DNA of 64,000 nucleotides, taken from assembly GCF_031801495.1 (NCBI RefSeq), contig NZ_JAOEGC010000001.1, forward strand, positions 868,001 to 932,000. Reading direction: 5' to 3'. A model generated the notes under the pieces. It worked only from the letters and a program-made list of their open reading frames with translations, was not told the origin of the DNA and searched no databases. The DNA comes from Agrobacterium tumefaciens_K (lineage in GTDB: Bacteria; Pseudomonadota; Alphaproteobacteria; Rhizobiales; Rhizobiaceae). A program made the translations under genes and the position numbers. Shown here in pieces: positions 8,838-17,652 of this stretch; positions within the stretch are counted from its first letter, which is position 1, and every line of letters starts with the position of its first letter.

Positions 8838-10355
8838 ATGAGCACTCCGAAACCCGTTGTTCTGACCATTCTCGATGGCTGGGGGCTGAGCGAGGATCGG
8901 TCAGGTAACGCGCCCGCCCTTGCCAATACGCCGACCATTGATCGCCTCTTCGCAACATGTCCGCATGCAACGCTCACCACCTTCGGTCCCAAAGTTGGCC
9001 TGCCGACCGGGCAGATGGGCAATTCCGAGGTCGGTCATACGAATATTGGCGCCGGCCGTATCGTGGCGATGGACCTTGGCCAGATCGATCTCGCCATTGA
9101 GGACGGCAGCTTTTTCAAGAATGCTGCCATTCTGGAATTCGCAGCCAAGGTGAAGGCGGCTGGCGGTACGGTGCAGCTGATGGGCGTGATTTCCGATGGT
9201 GGCGTGCATGGCCATATCGTCCATGTTCAGGCTGCGGTGAAGCTGCTGACGGACCTAGGGCTTAATGTCGTCGTTCATGCCATCACCGACGGTCGTGACG
9301 TCGCGCCGAAATCGGCTGAAGGATTTATGAAGACCTTCGTTGGCAGCCTGCCGCGGGCCGCAAGCGTCGGCACCGTCATCGGTCGCTATTATGCCATGGA
9401 CCGCGACAATCGCTGGGAGCGCGTCGAAAAAGCCTATGACGCCATGGTTCTTGCCAAGGGCGAGCAGGCGGAAGATGCAGTCAATGCGGTTGCCACAAGC
9501 TATGGCAACAATGTTACGGACGAATTCATCCTGCCGACCGTGATCGATGGCTATCAGGGCTTCAAGGCTGGCGATGGGCTTTTCTGCCTCAATTTCCGCG
9601 CCGACCGCGCCCGCGAAATCCTTGCAGCCATCGGCGCTGCCGATTTCGATGGGTTTGAGCGCGAAAAGCCTGAGCTTTCCGCTCTCTTGGGCATGGTTGA
9701 ATATTCAACGAAACATAATGCCTATATGGCAACGGCCTATCCCAAGCGCGATATTGCCAATACGCTGGGTGCGTGGGTGGCGGCCAAGGGGCTGCGCCAG
9801 TTCCGTCTTGCCGAGACGGAAAAATATCCACACGTCACGTTCTTCCTGAACGGCGGCAAGGAAGAGCCGGAAGTTGGTGAAGACCGCTTCATGCCGAAGT
9901 CTCCGAAGGTCGCGACCTATGACCTGCAGCCGGAAATGAGCTCTGCGGAAGTGACGGAAAAATTCGTAGAGGCGATTGGCAAGGGTTATGATCTCATCGT
10001 CACCAACTACGCCAACCCCGACATGGTGGGACATACCGGCGATCTGAACGCCGCGATCAAGGCGTGTGAAGCGGTTGACCGTGGATTGGCCGAGGTCGTT
10101 GCCGCACTTGAAAAAGTGGGTGGCGCGATGCTGGTGATCGCAGATCATGGCAATTGTGAAACCATGATCGACCCGGTGACGGGTGGACCTCACACGGCGC
10201 ACACGACCAATCCGGTGCCGGTTATCCTGTTCGGTGGTCCGGAAGGCGCAACGGTGCGTGACGGCATTCTCGCAGATGTCGCGCCGACGATACTGCAACT
10301 GATGAATTTACCGCAACCTGCGGAAATGACAGGGAAAAGCCTGATCGAAAAGTGA
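8838..10355 (+). CDS. gpmI: 2,3-bisphosphoglycerate-independent phosphoglycerate mutase
   Basis: A 505-residue protein, the normal length for GpmI. The alkaline-phosphatase-like metal site is present: Asp13 in TILDGWG, catalytic Ser63 in MGNSEVGHTNIG, and the C-terminal ADHGN and HTAHTTNPVP motifs. It interconverts 3- and 2-phosphoglycerate in the cytosol for glycolysis and gluconeogenesis using two Mn ions and no bisphosphoglycerate cofactor. It stands alone, with about 200 bp upstream and a strong terminator immediately downstream. Confidence 0.97.
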   Translation: MSTPKPVVLTILDGWGLSEDRSGNAPALANTPTIDRLFATCPHATLTTFGPKVGLPTGQMGNSEVGHTNIGAGRIVAMDLGQIDLAIEDGSFFKNAAILEFAAKVKAAGGTVQLMGVISDGGVHGHIVHVQAAVKLLTDLGLNVVVHAITDGRDVAPKSAEGFMKTFVGSLPRAASVGTVIGRYYAMDRDNRWERVEKAYDAMVLAKGEQAEDAVNAVATSYGNNVTDEFILPTVIDGYQGFKAGDGLFCLNFRADRAREILAAIGAADFDGFEREKPELSALLGMVEYSTKHNAYMATAYPKRDIANTLGAWVAAKGLRQFRLAETEKYPHVTFFLNGGKEEPEVGEDRFMPKSPKVATYDLQPEMSSAEVTEKFVEAIGKGYDLIVTNYANPDMVGHTGDLNAAIKACEAVDRGLAEVVAALEKVGGAMLVIADHGNCETMIDPVTGGPHTAHTTNPVPVILFGGPEGATVRDGILADVAPTILQLMNLPQPAEMTGKSLIEK

Positions 10356-10362
10356 CATCGGC

Positions 10363-10399
10363 GGCTCGCGACTAAGACGTTATTCGCGAGCCCTTTTTT
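10363..10399 (+). terminator. Rho-independent terminator of gpmI
   Basis: GGCTCGCGA (10363-10371) pairs perfectly with TCGCGAGCC (10384-10392), and six Ts follow at 10394-10399. It begins 7 bp after the gpmI stop. Confidence 0.92.
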
Positions 10400-10613
10400 G
10401 TTCCCGTCAGCCATGACGTACCGTTTTTCCTTAAAGGGAAGGCGGTCATGTCGTTTGCATATGTGCGAATGATGGCCGATGAGCGCTTAACATTAGAAGA
10501 TTCGCATCTTGAGGTTGTCGTAAACGTGGTGCATCCTCGTGCCGCTCTGGGGTGACTACTGTGTGGAATTTGATGCCCCGTTGAGCAGTCAAATAGCTTG
10601 AGGGGGATGGTCG

Positions 10614-11681
10614 ATGATATTGAAAGCTACGAGACGTCTTTTCACGTTCGGGCTTGCGGGCTTCTATGCAATCGTGTCGCCGCTAACGGCGGATGCATGC
10701 ACCAGGTTCGTGTTTCTGGGAAAGAACGACAATATCGTCACTGCCCGTTCCATGGACTGGAAATACGATATCGGCAGCAATCTCTACATTCTGCCGAGAG
10801 GCGTCGAGCGCAGTGGTGAGGCCGGGCCGAACTCCCTGAAATGGACCGCAAAGTACGGATCCGTGGTGACGACGGGGTACGACGTTTCGACGACGGACGG
10901 AGCCAACGAAGCCGGGCTGGTGGCGAATCTCCTGTGGCTGACGGAATCGGAGTATCCGAAATTCGAGGCTGACAGTAAGCCGGGGCTGACGATAGCCGCT
11001 TGGGCACAGTACGTTCTCGACCGTTTTGCCACCGTTGCAGAAGCTGTCGAGGACCTGAAAACGCAGCCTTTCACGATCGTCACCGATAACGTGCCGGGCC
11101 AGAACCGGCTGACCACTCTGCATCTGTCGCTGTCCGACGCCAGCGGTGACAGCGCCATCATTGAATATATCGATGGCAAGCAGGTCATCCATCACGGTCG
11201 CCAGTATCAGGTCATGACCAATTCCCCGACGTATGACGAACAGCTGGCGCTGGCGTCCTATTGGCAGGGCATCGGCGGAACGGTGATGTTACCGGGGACG
11301 AACCGTGCTTCGGACCGTTTTGCACGCGCCGCGTTCTACGTTAATGCGATACCGCAGAGCGGGGAGCCAAACCATTTGCTCGCCAGTGTTTTCGGCGTCA
11401 TCAGAAACACCTCCGTACCGCTTGGCATTTCGTCTCCGGACCAGCCAGAAATATCCTCGACCCGCTGGCGCACGGTCTTCGATCACAAGCGCAAACTCTA
11501 TTTCTTCGAGTCCGCCATGACACCCAATACGTTCTGGGTGGATCTGAACAAGATCGATTTCTCGAAGGAAACCGGACAGGTCAAAAGGCTCGACCTCGGC
11601 ACGGATCAGGCCCATACGTTTTCAGGAGATGCCACAGCAGCGTTTGAAGTGGCGAAGCCCTTCCCCTTTCAAGGGCTTTGA
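10614..11681 (+). CDS. exported penicillin V acylase / choloylglycine hydrolase family amidase
   Basis: A 355-residue Ntn hydrolase with a signal peptide (about residues 1-28, cleavage DA|C). Cleavage leaves Cys29 as the N-terminal nucleophile. Arg45 and Asp48 (ARSMDW), the Asn in DGANEAGL and the Asn of MTNSPTYD match the bile-salt hydrolase/penicillin V acylase active site. Gram-negative members of this family, including one studied from Agrobacterium, cleave penicillin V and long-chain acyl-homoserine lactones, so a periplasmic role in signal quenching is possible but inferred. A GAGGGGGA ribosome site precedes the ATG. It stands as a single gene or with the outer-membrane protein that follows 54 bp later. 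Confidence 0.9.
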   Translation: MILKATRRLFTFGLAGFYAIVSPLTADACTRFVFLGKNDNIVTARSMDWKYDIGSNLYILPRGVERSGEAGPNSLKWTAKYGSVVTTGYDVSTTDGANEAGLVANLLWLTESEYPKFEADSKPGLTIAAWAQYVLDRFATVAEAVEDLKTQPFTIVTDNVPGQNRLTTLHLSLSDASGDSAIIEYIDGKQVIHHGRQYQVMTNSPTYDEQLALASYWQGIGGTVMLPGTNRASDRFARAAFYVNAIPQSGEPNHLLASVFGVIRNTSVPLGISSPDQPEISSTRWRTVFDHKRKLYFFESAMTPNTFWVDLNKIDFSKETGQVKRLDLGTDQAHTFSGDATAAFEVAKPFPFQGL

Positions 11682-11735
11682 TGAACCGAAGGCATGTGAA
11701 CGTCCGAAACTCTGGTCGAGTGAGAGGGTTTGTTG

Positions 11736-12551
11736 ATGGGGAATGTTATGAAATGGGCGCTGGCTTTTTTGCCGTTGCTGGTCGGCGGTGCGCAGGCCGC
11801 GGATGTGGCGCCGCTACAGACTGCGGAGAGTAGCTGGGAGGAGGAAAGCAGCCTGCCACCGGGCTGGGCCTTGCAGATCACGCCTTACCTGTGGGCTGCG
11901 GGACTGAAGGGCGACGTCTCGCCGTTTCGGCGTGGCCCGACGATTTCGGTCGAAAAATCGTTCTCGGATGTCATGGAGCATCTGAACGTCGGCGGTTTCA
12001 TCGATGTCTGGGGACGTTACGACCGTTTCGTCTTTTCGGCGGACATGATGTACGTCAATACGACGGACAGCCGTGTGATCGGCGCGCTTCCGGTGGTGGG
12101 CGCTACGCCGGGATTGAGCGCGGACGTGGACACCATCGAATTTTCGGCGACGCTGAAGGGCGGATATCGGGTTTACGATGATCGCGATTTTTCGTTCGAC
12201 CTATTGGCCGGTGTACGTATCTGGCATATCTCCAACGATGTGACGAACAACTACGGCGCGTTCTCGCGCAGCTACGGTGAGGAATTCGGCTGGGTCGATC
12301 CGGTCGTCGGCTTCAGGGCTTTTTATCGCTTTACGCCGCAGTTCTCGGTGCAGGCACAGGCTGATTTTGGTAGGTTCGGTGCTGGATCGGATCACACATG
12401 GCAAGCGCTTGCGACGGCAAATTATGCGTTCACGGATAATCTCTCTGTTTCCGCAGGCTACAAGATTCTGGATGTAGACTATGAGTCCGATGGGCACGTC
12501 TTTGATGCGACGCTCAAGGGGCCGGTTATCGGCCTGACCTACCGCTTCTGA
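11736..12551 (+). CDS. outer-membrane beta-barrel protein
   Basis: About 271 residues. A signal peptide ends near AQA|A about 24 residues in. The rest is a run of amphipathic strands with alternating aromatic residues (WALQITPYLWAAGL, GGFIDVWGRYDRFVFSADMMYV, FRAFYRFTPQFSVQAQ). The chain ends in the C-terminal Phe (LTYRF) recognised by the BAM machinery, which points to a small outer-membrane barrel. The function is unknown; similar proteins are annotated only as outer-membrane beta-barrel proteins. The ATG at 11736 follows GAGAGG by 8 bp; an ATG at 11748 is an alternative. Its gene is convergent with the next one. Confidence 0.8.
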   Translation: MGNVMKWALAFLPLLVGGAQAADVAPLQTAESSWEEESSLPPGWALQITPYLWAAGLKGDVSPFRRGPTISVEKSFSDVMEHLNVGGFIDVWGRYDRFVFSADMMYVNTTDSRVIGALPVVGATPGLSADVDTIEFSATLKGGYRVYDDRDFSFDLLAGVRIWHISNDVTNNYGAFSRSYGEEFGWVDPVVGFRAFYRFTPQFSVQAQADFGRFGAGSDHTWQALATANYAFTDNLSVSAGYKILDVDYESDGHVFDATLKGPVIGLTYRF

Positions 12552-12581
12552 TCGCGGTCATGTGTTAGTGTTCGTGATATA

Positions 12582-12625
12582 GCCTCCCGACTAGCCGGCC
12601 TTTCTTGGCGGGCTTTCCGGGAGGC
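12582..12625. terminator. hairpin between convergent genes, likely bidirectional terminator
   Basis: GCCTCCCG (12582-12589) and CGGGAGGC (12618-12625) form a perfect 8-bp outer stem. The enclosed GCCGGCC/GGCGGGC segments can pair imperfectly inside it. It lies between the 3' ends of the outer-membrane gene and the facing membrane-protein gene. Confidence 0.6.
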
Positions 12626-12637
12626 CGTTATCCGGGT

Positions 12638-13138
12638 TTATTTTCCAAATACTGCGACGCCACTGCCTGCCGTAAACGCTTTCCTGCCAAGGACGATCGC
12701 GGCGAGGAGAAGTACGCTTTGGGCGACGAGAAATGGCGGCTCGTTGCCGTTCGGGGCAAGGTTATTTAGAGCTTCGACTTTGAGAAACGATTGAACGATC
12801 AGCACGAACATATTGAGATAGAGGCCGATTGTCGCCGTGATGACGAAGATGGCGCGCGCCCTGCCATTCAGCTTGTAGACATAGAGTGCCGCGAGGGCGA
12901 CCGCCAGAATGGCGGTCGAGATGATGCCGACACCGAGTGCCGGGGTGAAAACACTGATGGGAAAGAGAAATCCCGTCAGCGTCGTGGCAAGTGTCGTGGC
13001 GAGAAATAGTGCCGTTGTCCGCGGCATCCATTTTCCCGACGCATAGGCGGGAAGGGCGATCAGCCCCGACGCTATGCCGATAAAACTCAGGGCAACATGA
13101 AATGCCGTAAACTGGGAAATTGTCAGGCCAAGTATCAT
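12638..13138 (-). CDS. small integral membrane protein of unknown function
   Basis: A 166-residue, highly hydrophobic protein with four to five predicted membrane segments (about residues 5-30, 40-62, 68-90, 95-118 and 135-155) and almost no soluble loop. I do not recognise a named family; DUF-type four-helix membrane proteins look like this. It starts 12 bp after the stop of the SDR gene, so it is probably the third gene of a hydrolase-SDR-membrane-protein operon, perhaps protecting the membrane or moving a substrate. That role is a guess from position. Confidence 0.75.
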   Translation of the reverse strand: MILGLTISQFTAFHVALSFIGIASGLIALPAYASGKWMPRTTALFLATTLATTLTGFLFPISVFTPALGVGIISTAILAVALAALYVYKLNGRARAIFVITATIGLYLNMFVLIVQSFLKVEALNNLAPNGNEPPFLVAQSVLLLAAIVLGRKAFTAGSGVAVFGK

Positions 13139-13150
13139 GGCACGTATCCC

Positions 13151-13942
13151 TTATTCGATTGTTGCTGTGCCGTACCGGCTGGCGGCACGGGCATGCGAAA
13201 GGTTGGGCCTCAAGGCCGAACGGGCGGCGAGATAGTGTTCGAGATCGGCATTGTCCGGCAGTGACGGAATGGTCAGGACCTCGCCGAGATCGAGCCCAGC
13301 CAGCGCCGCATCAACCATCTCGTTCACGTCCATGACCATCGAGGCGGGGATCGTCTCCAGCTTTTCCTCTTCCCAGATCGCGGTGCGGGTAATGCCTGGC
13401 AGGACTCCCTGAACCCGAACACCAGAGGGCGAGAGTTGCGCGTGCAGTGCTTCCGTAAAGGCCAGCACGAACGCCTTGGTCGCGGGATAGACGGCCGTGA
13501 ATGCATCCGGCATCAGGGCCGTGACCGAGGTTATGTTGATGATCGTTCCCTTGCCTGCTGCGGCAAGACGTGGACTGATGGCTGCCGCCAGTCTGGTTAC
13601 CGCGAGAATGTTGAGGTGGATCATGCCGGTGACATAGGCCGGATCCAGCTCCGTGACGTTGCCTTCCCCGGCAATACCGGCGTTGTTGACAAGGCCCGTG
13701 ATCTTTCCGTCTTCGCGTAACCTCTTCTCGACCTTATCAAGGCCGTCCGCATTGGAAAGATCGGCGGCAAGAACCTCGACGGAGATGCCGTGATCCGCCG
13801 TGAGCCTGTCAGCAAGCGCTTTCAGCTTTTCGGCACGCCGCGCCACCAGCACCAGATCATAACCGCGACCCGCAAGACGGTCCGCATACACTGCGCCGAT
13901 ACCGTCAGATGCACCGGTGATGAGAAATGTTTCCTTGGTCAT
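13151..13942 (-). CDS. short-chain dehydrogenase/reductase (SDR family)
   Basis: A 263-residue classical SDR. The cofactor motif TGASDGIG is at the N-terminus, NNAG lies near residue 85, the catalytic Ser is in INITSVTAL, and the Tyr-x-x-x-Lys pair is in YPATK. An Arg-Arg pair after the second strand (ARRAEK) favours NADP(H). The substrate is unknown. AAAGGA precedes the ATG beginning MTKETF; the frame is open further upstream without a better site. It sits 68 bp after the alpha/beta hydrolase gene in the same operon, divergent from a GlxA-type regulator. Confidence 0.9.
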   Translation of the reverse strand: MTKETFLITGASDGIGAVYADRLAGRGYDLVLVARRAEKLKALADRLTADHGISVEVLAADLSNADGLDKVEKRLREDGKITGLVNNAGIAGEGNVTELDPAYVTGMIHLNILAVTRLAAAISPRLAAAGKGTIINITSVTALMPDAFTAVYPATKAFVLAFTEALHAQLSPSGVRVQGVLPGITRTAIWEEEKLETIPASMVMDVNEMVDAALAGLDLGEVLTIPSLPDNADLEHYLAARSALRPNLSHARAASRYGTATIE

Positions 13943-14010
13943 CTCGATTTTCCTTTGTTGAAAGCGGCGGCCTGGCACCGCGGGTGCCAGAGCTTTGCCG
14001 GGAACTGGTT

Positions 14011-14838
14011 TCAGGCATTGATGAAGGTTAGCAGATCCGCATTGAAGCGGTCCTGATGGGTCTGCGTCAAACCGTGGTCAGCACCTTCGTAGACTTTCAG
14101 AACGGCGTGCTTGACGATCTTGACGGTGGAATGCGCGGATGCGCCGATCGGAACGATCTGGTCGTCATCGCCATGCAGTACCAGCGTCGGTTTGTCGAAA
14201 GCCTTCAGGTCCTGGTTGAAGTCGCTTTCGGAAAAGGCGCGGATACTGTCGAGCTGGCCTTTCAGGCCGCCCATCATGCCCTGCCGCCAGAACTCTTCGC
14301 GAATGCCGTCGGAGATCTTCGTGCCTTCACGGTTGTAGCCATAGAAGGGGATCGACAGATCCTTGAAGAACTGGCTGCGATTGTCGTAGGTGCCTTTGCG
14401 GATGCCGTCGAAGACGTCGATGGGCAGACCGCCGGGGTTGCTTTCCGTCTTCAGCATCAGCGGCGGGACTGCGCCGATCAGGCCAACCTTTGCGACCCGG
14501 CTGGTGCCGTGGCGGCCGATATAGCGGGTGACTTCGCCGCCCCCGGTGGAATGGCCGACCAGAATGATGTCGTGGAGGTCAAGCTGTTCGATCAGTTCAG
14601 CCAGATCGTCGGCATATTGATCCATGTTGTTGTTGTGCCAGACCTGATCCGAGCGGCCATGGCTGCGACGGTCATGGGCAATGGTGCGGAAACCGTGATT
14701 GGCAAAGAACACCATCTGCGCGTCCCAGGCATCGGCGCTCAGAGGCCAGCCGTGGGAGAAGATGATCGGCTGTGCATCCTTGGAGCCCCAGTCCTTGTAG
14801 AAGATATGCGTTCCGTCTCTGGTGGTGATCGTGCTCAT
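14011..14838 (-). CDS. alpha/beta hydrolase, non-haem chloroperoxidase / arylesterase type
   Basis: A 275-residue alpha/beta hydrolase. The nucleophile is Ser97 in GHSTGG, the acid is probably Asp226 in HGDDDQIVP and the base is His255 in GADHGL. An HGWP oxyanion-hole motif lies near residues 29-32. The overall pattern (MSTITTRDGT, YKDWGSK, HDRRSHGRSDQ) is that of cofactor-free haloperoxidases/perhydrolases, which in vivo probably act as esterases or lactonases. The ATG chosen has AAAGGAGAG upstream. It is the first gene of an operon with the SDR gene, divergent from a GlxA-like regulator that may control it. Confidence 0.9.
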   Translation of the reverse strand: MSTITTRDGTHIFYKDWGSKDAQPIIFSHGWPLSADAWDAQMVFFANHGFRTIAHDRRSHGRSDQVWHNNNMDQYADDLAELIEQLDLHDIILVGHSTGGGEVTRYIGRHGTSRVAKVGLIGAVPPLMLKTESNPGGLPIDVFDGIRKGTYDNRSQFFKDLSIPFYGYNREGTKISDGIREEFWRQGMMGGLKGQLDSIRAFSESDFNQDLKAFDKPTLVLHGDDDQIVPIGASAHSTVKIVKHAVLKVYEGADHGLTQTHQDRFNADLLTFINA

Positions 14839-14966
14839 TTCTCTCTCCTTTGGTTGAGGGAGCGTTCTTGCGTCCCGTGGCAATAGAGATACTCTGGAGG
14901 CTGCCGGGGAAGGATTGGTGCTTTTGACAGAAGGCGAGCCGAAACTGACAAAATGAGGAAACGGTT

Positions 14967-15953
14967 ATGACGGGTAGTGCAGGACGTGCAAAAGAAGTCG
15001 GGCTGGTTCTTTACCGCGACTGTCAGGTCGCCATGGTGCATGGCATCACGGATCTCTTTGCGATCGCCTCGGTGTTCTCCCGGGACAGAGGTGGCCCGGC
15101 GCTACGCGTCAGTCACTGGAGCATGGATGAGTGCGGCAGATTCTCCCGCTGTTACGATACAGCCCCCGATACGCCCGGACAGCCAGACATTCTCGTCGTA
15201 CCCGGCAGGCTGACAGGACCGGCCGAAATCGATGAGGCCGAACCTTATGCTCGCTGGCTGCTTGATCGTCATGCGCAGGGGACGACGCTCGCGGCCAGTT
15301 GCGGTGGTTCCTTTATCATTGCTGCGACCGGCTTGCTTGCCGGCCGCCCGGCCACGACGCACTGGTTTTTTGCCGAGCGCTTTCGCGAACGCTTCCCGGA
15401 TGTCCATGTGGACGCCGACAAGATCGTCATCGAGGACGGCGACATCATCACTGCCGGAGGCCTGATGGCCTGGACGGATCTCGGCCTGCGCATCGTCGAC
15501 CGTCTTCTCGGGCCATCGGTGATGACCGAGACGGGCAAATTCCTGCTCATCGATCCGTCAGGCCGTGAGCAGCGGCATTACAGCAGCTTCGCGCCGCGCC
15601 TGACGCACGGCGACGAGTCGATCCTGAAAGTGCAGCACTGGCTTCAGGGGCGTGCCGGGCGTGCGACGAGCGTTGCGGATATGGCAGGCTGTGCCGGGCT
15701 TGAAGAACGTACCTTCCTTCGACGCTTCAAATCGGCCACGGGTATGAAGCCCATTGAATATGTCCAGCATCTGCGTGTCGGCAAGGCGCGCGAGTTGCTG
15801 GAGTTCACCAGGCGTTCGGTTGACCAGATCGCATGGTCGGTGGGCTACGAAGACGCTGCCGCGTTTCGCCGCGTCTTCCATCGTATCCTCGGACTGTCGC
15901 CCGGAGAGTACCGCAACCGGTTCTCCAGCAGTTCGGCAATGGCCGCTGCATGA
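14967..15953 (+). CDS. GlxA-family AraC-type transcriptional regulator (DJ-1/PfpI-like sensor domain)
   Basis: A 328-residue protein. The N-terminal class I glutamine-amidotransferase-like (DJ-1/PfpI) domain covers about 10-195, with the elbow cysteine Cys112 in AASCGGSF. The C-terminal AraC/XylS double helix-turn-helix covers about 225-320, ending in the typical WSVGYEDAAAFRRVFHR signature. Such regulators sense a small metabolite through the degenerate amidotransferase domain and activate a neighbouring operon. It is divergent from the hydrolase-SDR operon across 128 bp, the most likely target. Confidence 0.9.
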   Translation: MTGSAGRAKEVGLVLYRDCQVAMVHGITDLFAIASVFSRDRGGPALRVSHWSMDECGRFSRCYDTAPDTPGQPDILVVPGRLTGPAEIDEAEPYARWLLDRHAQGTTLAASCGGSFIIAATGLLAGRPATTHWFFAERFRERFPDVHVDADKIVIEDGDIITAGGLMAWTDLGLRIVDRLLGPSVMTETGKFLLIDPSGREQRHYSSFAPRLTHGDESILKVQHWLQGRAGRATSVADMAGCAGLEERTFLRRFKSATGMKPIEYVQHLRVGKARELLEFTRRSVDQIAWSVGYEDAAAFRRVFHRILGLSPGEYRNRFSSSSAMAAA

Positions 15954-15998
15954 TGCTGGTAACGGTCGGTCAACCGTGGCGCGGCCTGCCGCTGCGGG

Positions 15999-16442
15999 TC
16001 ACTGGTTGATGTCCGGCTCCACAAGCTTTGCCAGCTTGCGCAGGGATTCCTGCCAGCCGAGATAGCAGGCGTCGGGCGGGATCAGATCCGGTATACCCTG
16101 CTGCTCGATGTTGACCTCGGTGCCTGAGGCGACGGCATTCAGATTGACGGTCACTTTCATCTCGCCTGGCAGGTTAGGGTCATCGAAGCTATCCGTATAG
16201 ACGAGGCGTTCACCGGGCAGGAGTTCCAGATAGGTGCCGCCAAAGGAGTGGCTGTCGCCGGTGGTGAAGTTACGAAACGACATTCGATGCTTGCCGCCGA
16301 CCTTTGCATCCAGTTCATGAACGGTGCAGGTGAAGCCGAATGGCGGCAGCCAGCTGGCAATGGCGTCCGGCTCTATGAAGGCACGGTACAGCTTCTCGGG
16401 TTTTGTGGCAAAGACACGGTGCAGACGGATCGTACTTGGCAT
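15999..16442 (-). CDS. SRPBCC / AHSA1-domain protein
   Basis: A 147-residue START-like (SRPBCC, AHSA1) protein: an N-terminal RVFATKPEKLYRAFIEPDAIASWLPP helix-grip segment, a GGTYLEL strand and a C-terminal GWQESLRKLAKLVE helix closing a hydrophobic cavity. Such proteins bind small hydrophobic ligands; no substrate can be named. A GGAGGAAG ribosome site precedes the ATG. It is convergent with the GlxA-type regulator, and the next gene upstream on the same strand ends 132 bp before its start. Confidence 0.85.
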   Translation of the reverse strand: MPSTIRLHRVFATKPEKLYRAFIEPDAIASWLPPFGFTCTVHELDAKVGGKHRMSFRNFTTGDSHSFGGTYLELLPGERLVYTDSFDDPNLPGEMKVTVNLNAVASGTEVNIEQQGIPDLIPPDACYLGWQESLRKLAKLVEPDINQ

Positions 16443-16574
16443 GGCTTCCTCCCGGCGGTCCTGTTTCGATCGGCGTTGTTGATCGCGAACGGATTGAACA
16501 GCAATTGGAAGGCGTAGTGAAGGCGCTTGCGCGCGCCTTCGGATTTCGGCGTATTTTAGTGACGTGGACTGGCC

Positions 16575-17429
16575 TCAGATCGCCGATGCGAGCTGGTGCT
16601 CGATATACAGTTCGCGCAGTTTTTTGGCGACAGGTCCGGGTTTCCCGTCACCGATCACTGTTTCATCGATCTTGAGAACCGAGGTGGCGAAATTACCCGC
16701 CGATGTGATGAAAGCCTCGGCTGCCGTCTTTGCTTCCTCGACAGTGAAGGCGCGTTCCTCCACGGCAACGCCTGCCTTTCTTGCGAGGTCGAGAATGCTT
16801 CCACGGGTGATGCCGTGCAGAAGCGCAGTCGAAAGCTCACGGGTAACAAGCGTGCCGTCCTTAGTCACGATATGGGCATTGGCGGAGCAGGCTTCGGTTA
16901 CGAAACCGTCTTCCACCAGCCATGCGTCGTCGGCGCCACGGGCGCGCGCTTCCATCTTTGCCATGGAGGGGTAAAGCAACTGTACGGTCTTGATGTCGCG
17001 CCGCTGCCAGCGCAGGTCCGGGAGTGTGGCGATTGCAATGCCGCTGTCGGTGCGCTGATTGTTCACGAGTTGCTTGGCCTGCGTGAAAAGCGTGATCGTC
17101 GGTTCGGCATTGGTCGGGAACACGAAATCGCGGTCTGCGACGCCGCGGGTTATCTGGAGGTAGATGACGCCTTCATCGAGATTGTTGCGGCGGACGATTT
17201 CCCTGTGAACCGCCAATAGCTCATCCTCCGAGAGCGGCGAGGTCAGGCCAAGTTCGGAGAGGGAGCGGTTGAGGCGGGCCTTGTGTCCGGGATAGTCGAT
17301 CAGTTTTCCGCCGATCACGGCAGTGACTTCATAGATGGCGTCGGCAAAGAGGAAGCCACGGTCGAAAATGGAAACCTTGGCATCTGCTTCGGGTAGCCAC
17401 TCGCCATTCAGATAAACAATGCGTGTCAA
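16575..17429 (-). CDS. class IV aminotransferase, D-amino-acid (D-alanine) aminotransferase type
   Basis: A 284-residue fold-type IV PLP enzyme. The PLP lysine is Lys147 (RRDIKTVQ), the cofactor-phosphate region is TSAGNFATSV and the glutamate that follows it in the fold is in TEACSANAHIV. The N-terminal VYLNGEWLPEADAKVSIFDRGF is typical of D-alanine aminotransferase-like members rather than IlvE. It would exchange amino groups between D-amino acids and 2-oxoacids, feeding D-Glu/D-Ala pools or degrading D-amino acids. The start is a TTG eight bases after GGAG; no ATG lies near it. Confidence 0.87.
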   Translation of the reverse strand: MTRIVYLNGEWLPEADAKVSIFDRGFLFADAIYEVTAVIGGKLIDYPGHKARLNRSLSELGLTSPLSEDELLAVHREIVRRNNLDEGVIYLQITRGVADRDFVFPTNAEPTITLFTQAKQLVNNQRTDSGIAIATLPDLRWQRRDIKTVQLLYPSMAKMEARARGADDAWLVEDGFVTEACSANAHIVTKDGTLVTRELSTALLHGITRGSILDLARKAGVAVEERAFTVEEAKTAAEAFITSAGNFATSVLKIDETVIGDGKPGPVAKKLRELYIEHQLASAI

Positions 17430-17652
17430 TCAAGTATCTCCGGATCAGATATATGGTTTGGCGAAGGGAAAAAATCCAGCCTGTGTCGGGACACTGGTGC
17501 GGGAACAAACCGTGCTGTCTCCACTCCTCGCAGTGCCTCCATCAATGCAGGGCGTGGTGGCCATCATCAGCAAAATCTCGCCACAGATGGTGGGAATACC
17601 TGCGTCGCAGACCATGGACAAGCCCTGATCCGGGCTTTGTTGCGGATCGTTG

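Noticed and set aside
17430..17652. short + strand frames between the aminotransferase and DapA-like genes
   Set aside because: Their predicted products have no recognisable motif, no good ribosome site, and one overlaps the reverse of the aminotransferase start; treated as non-coding.
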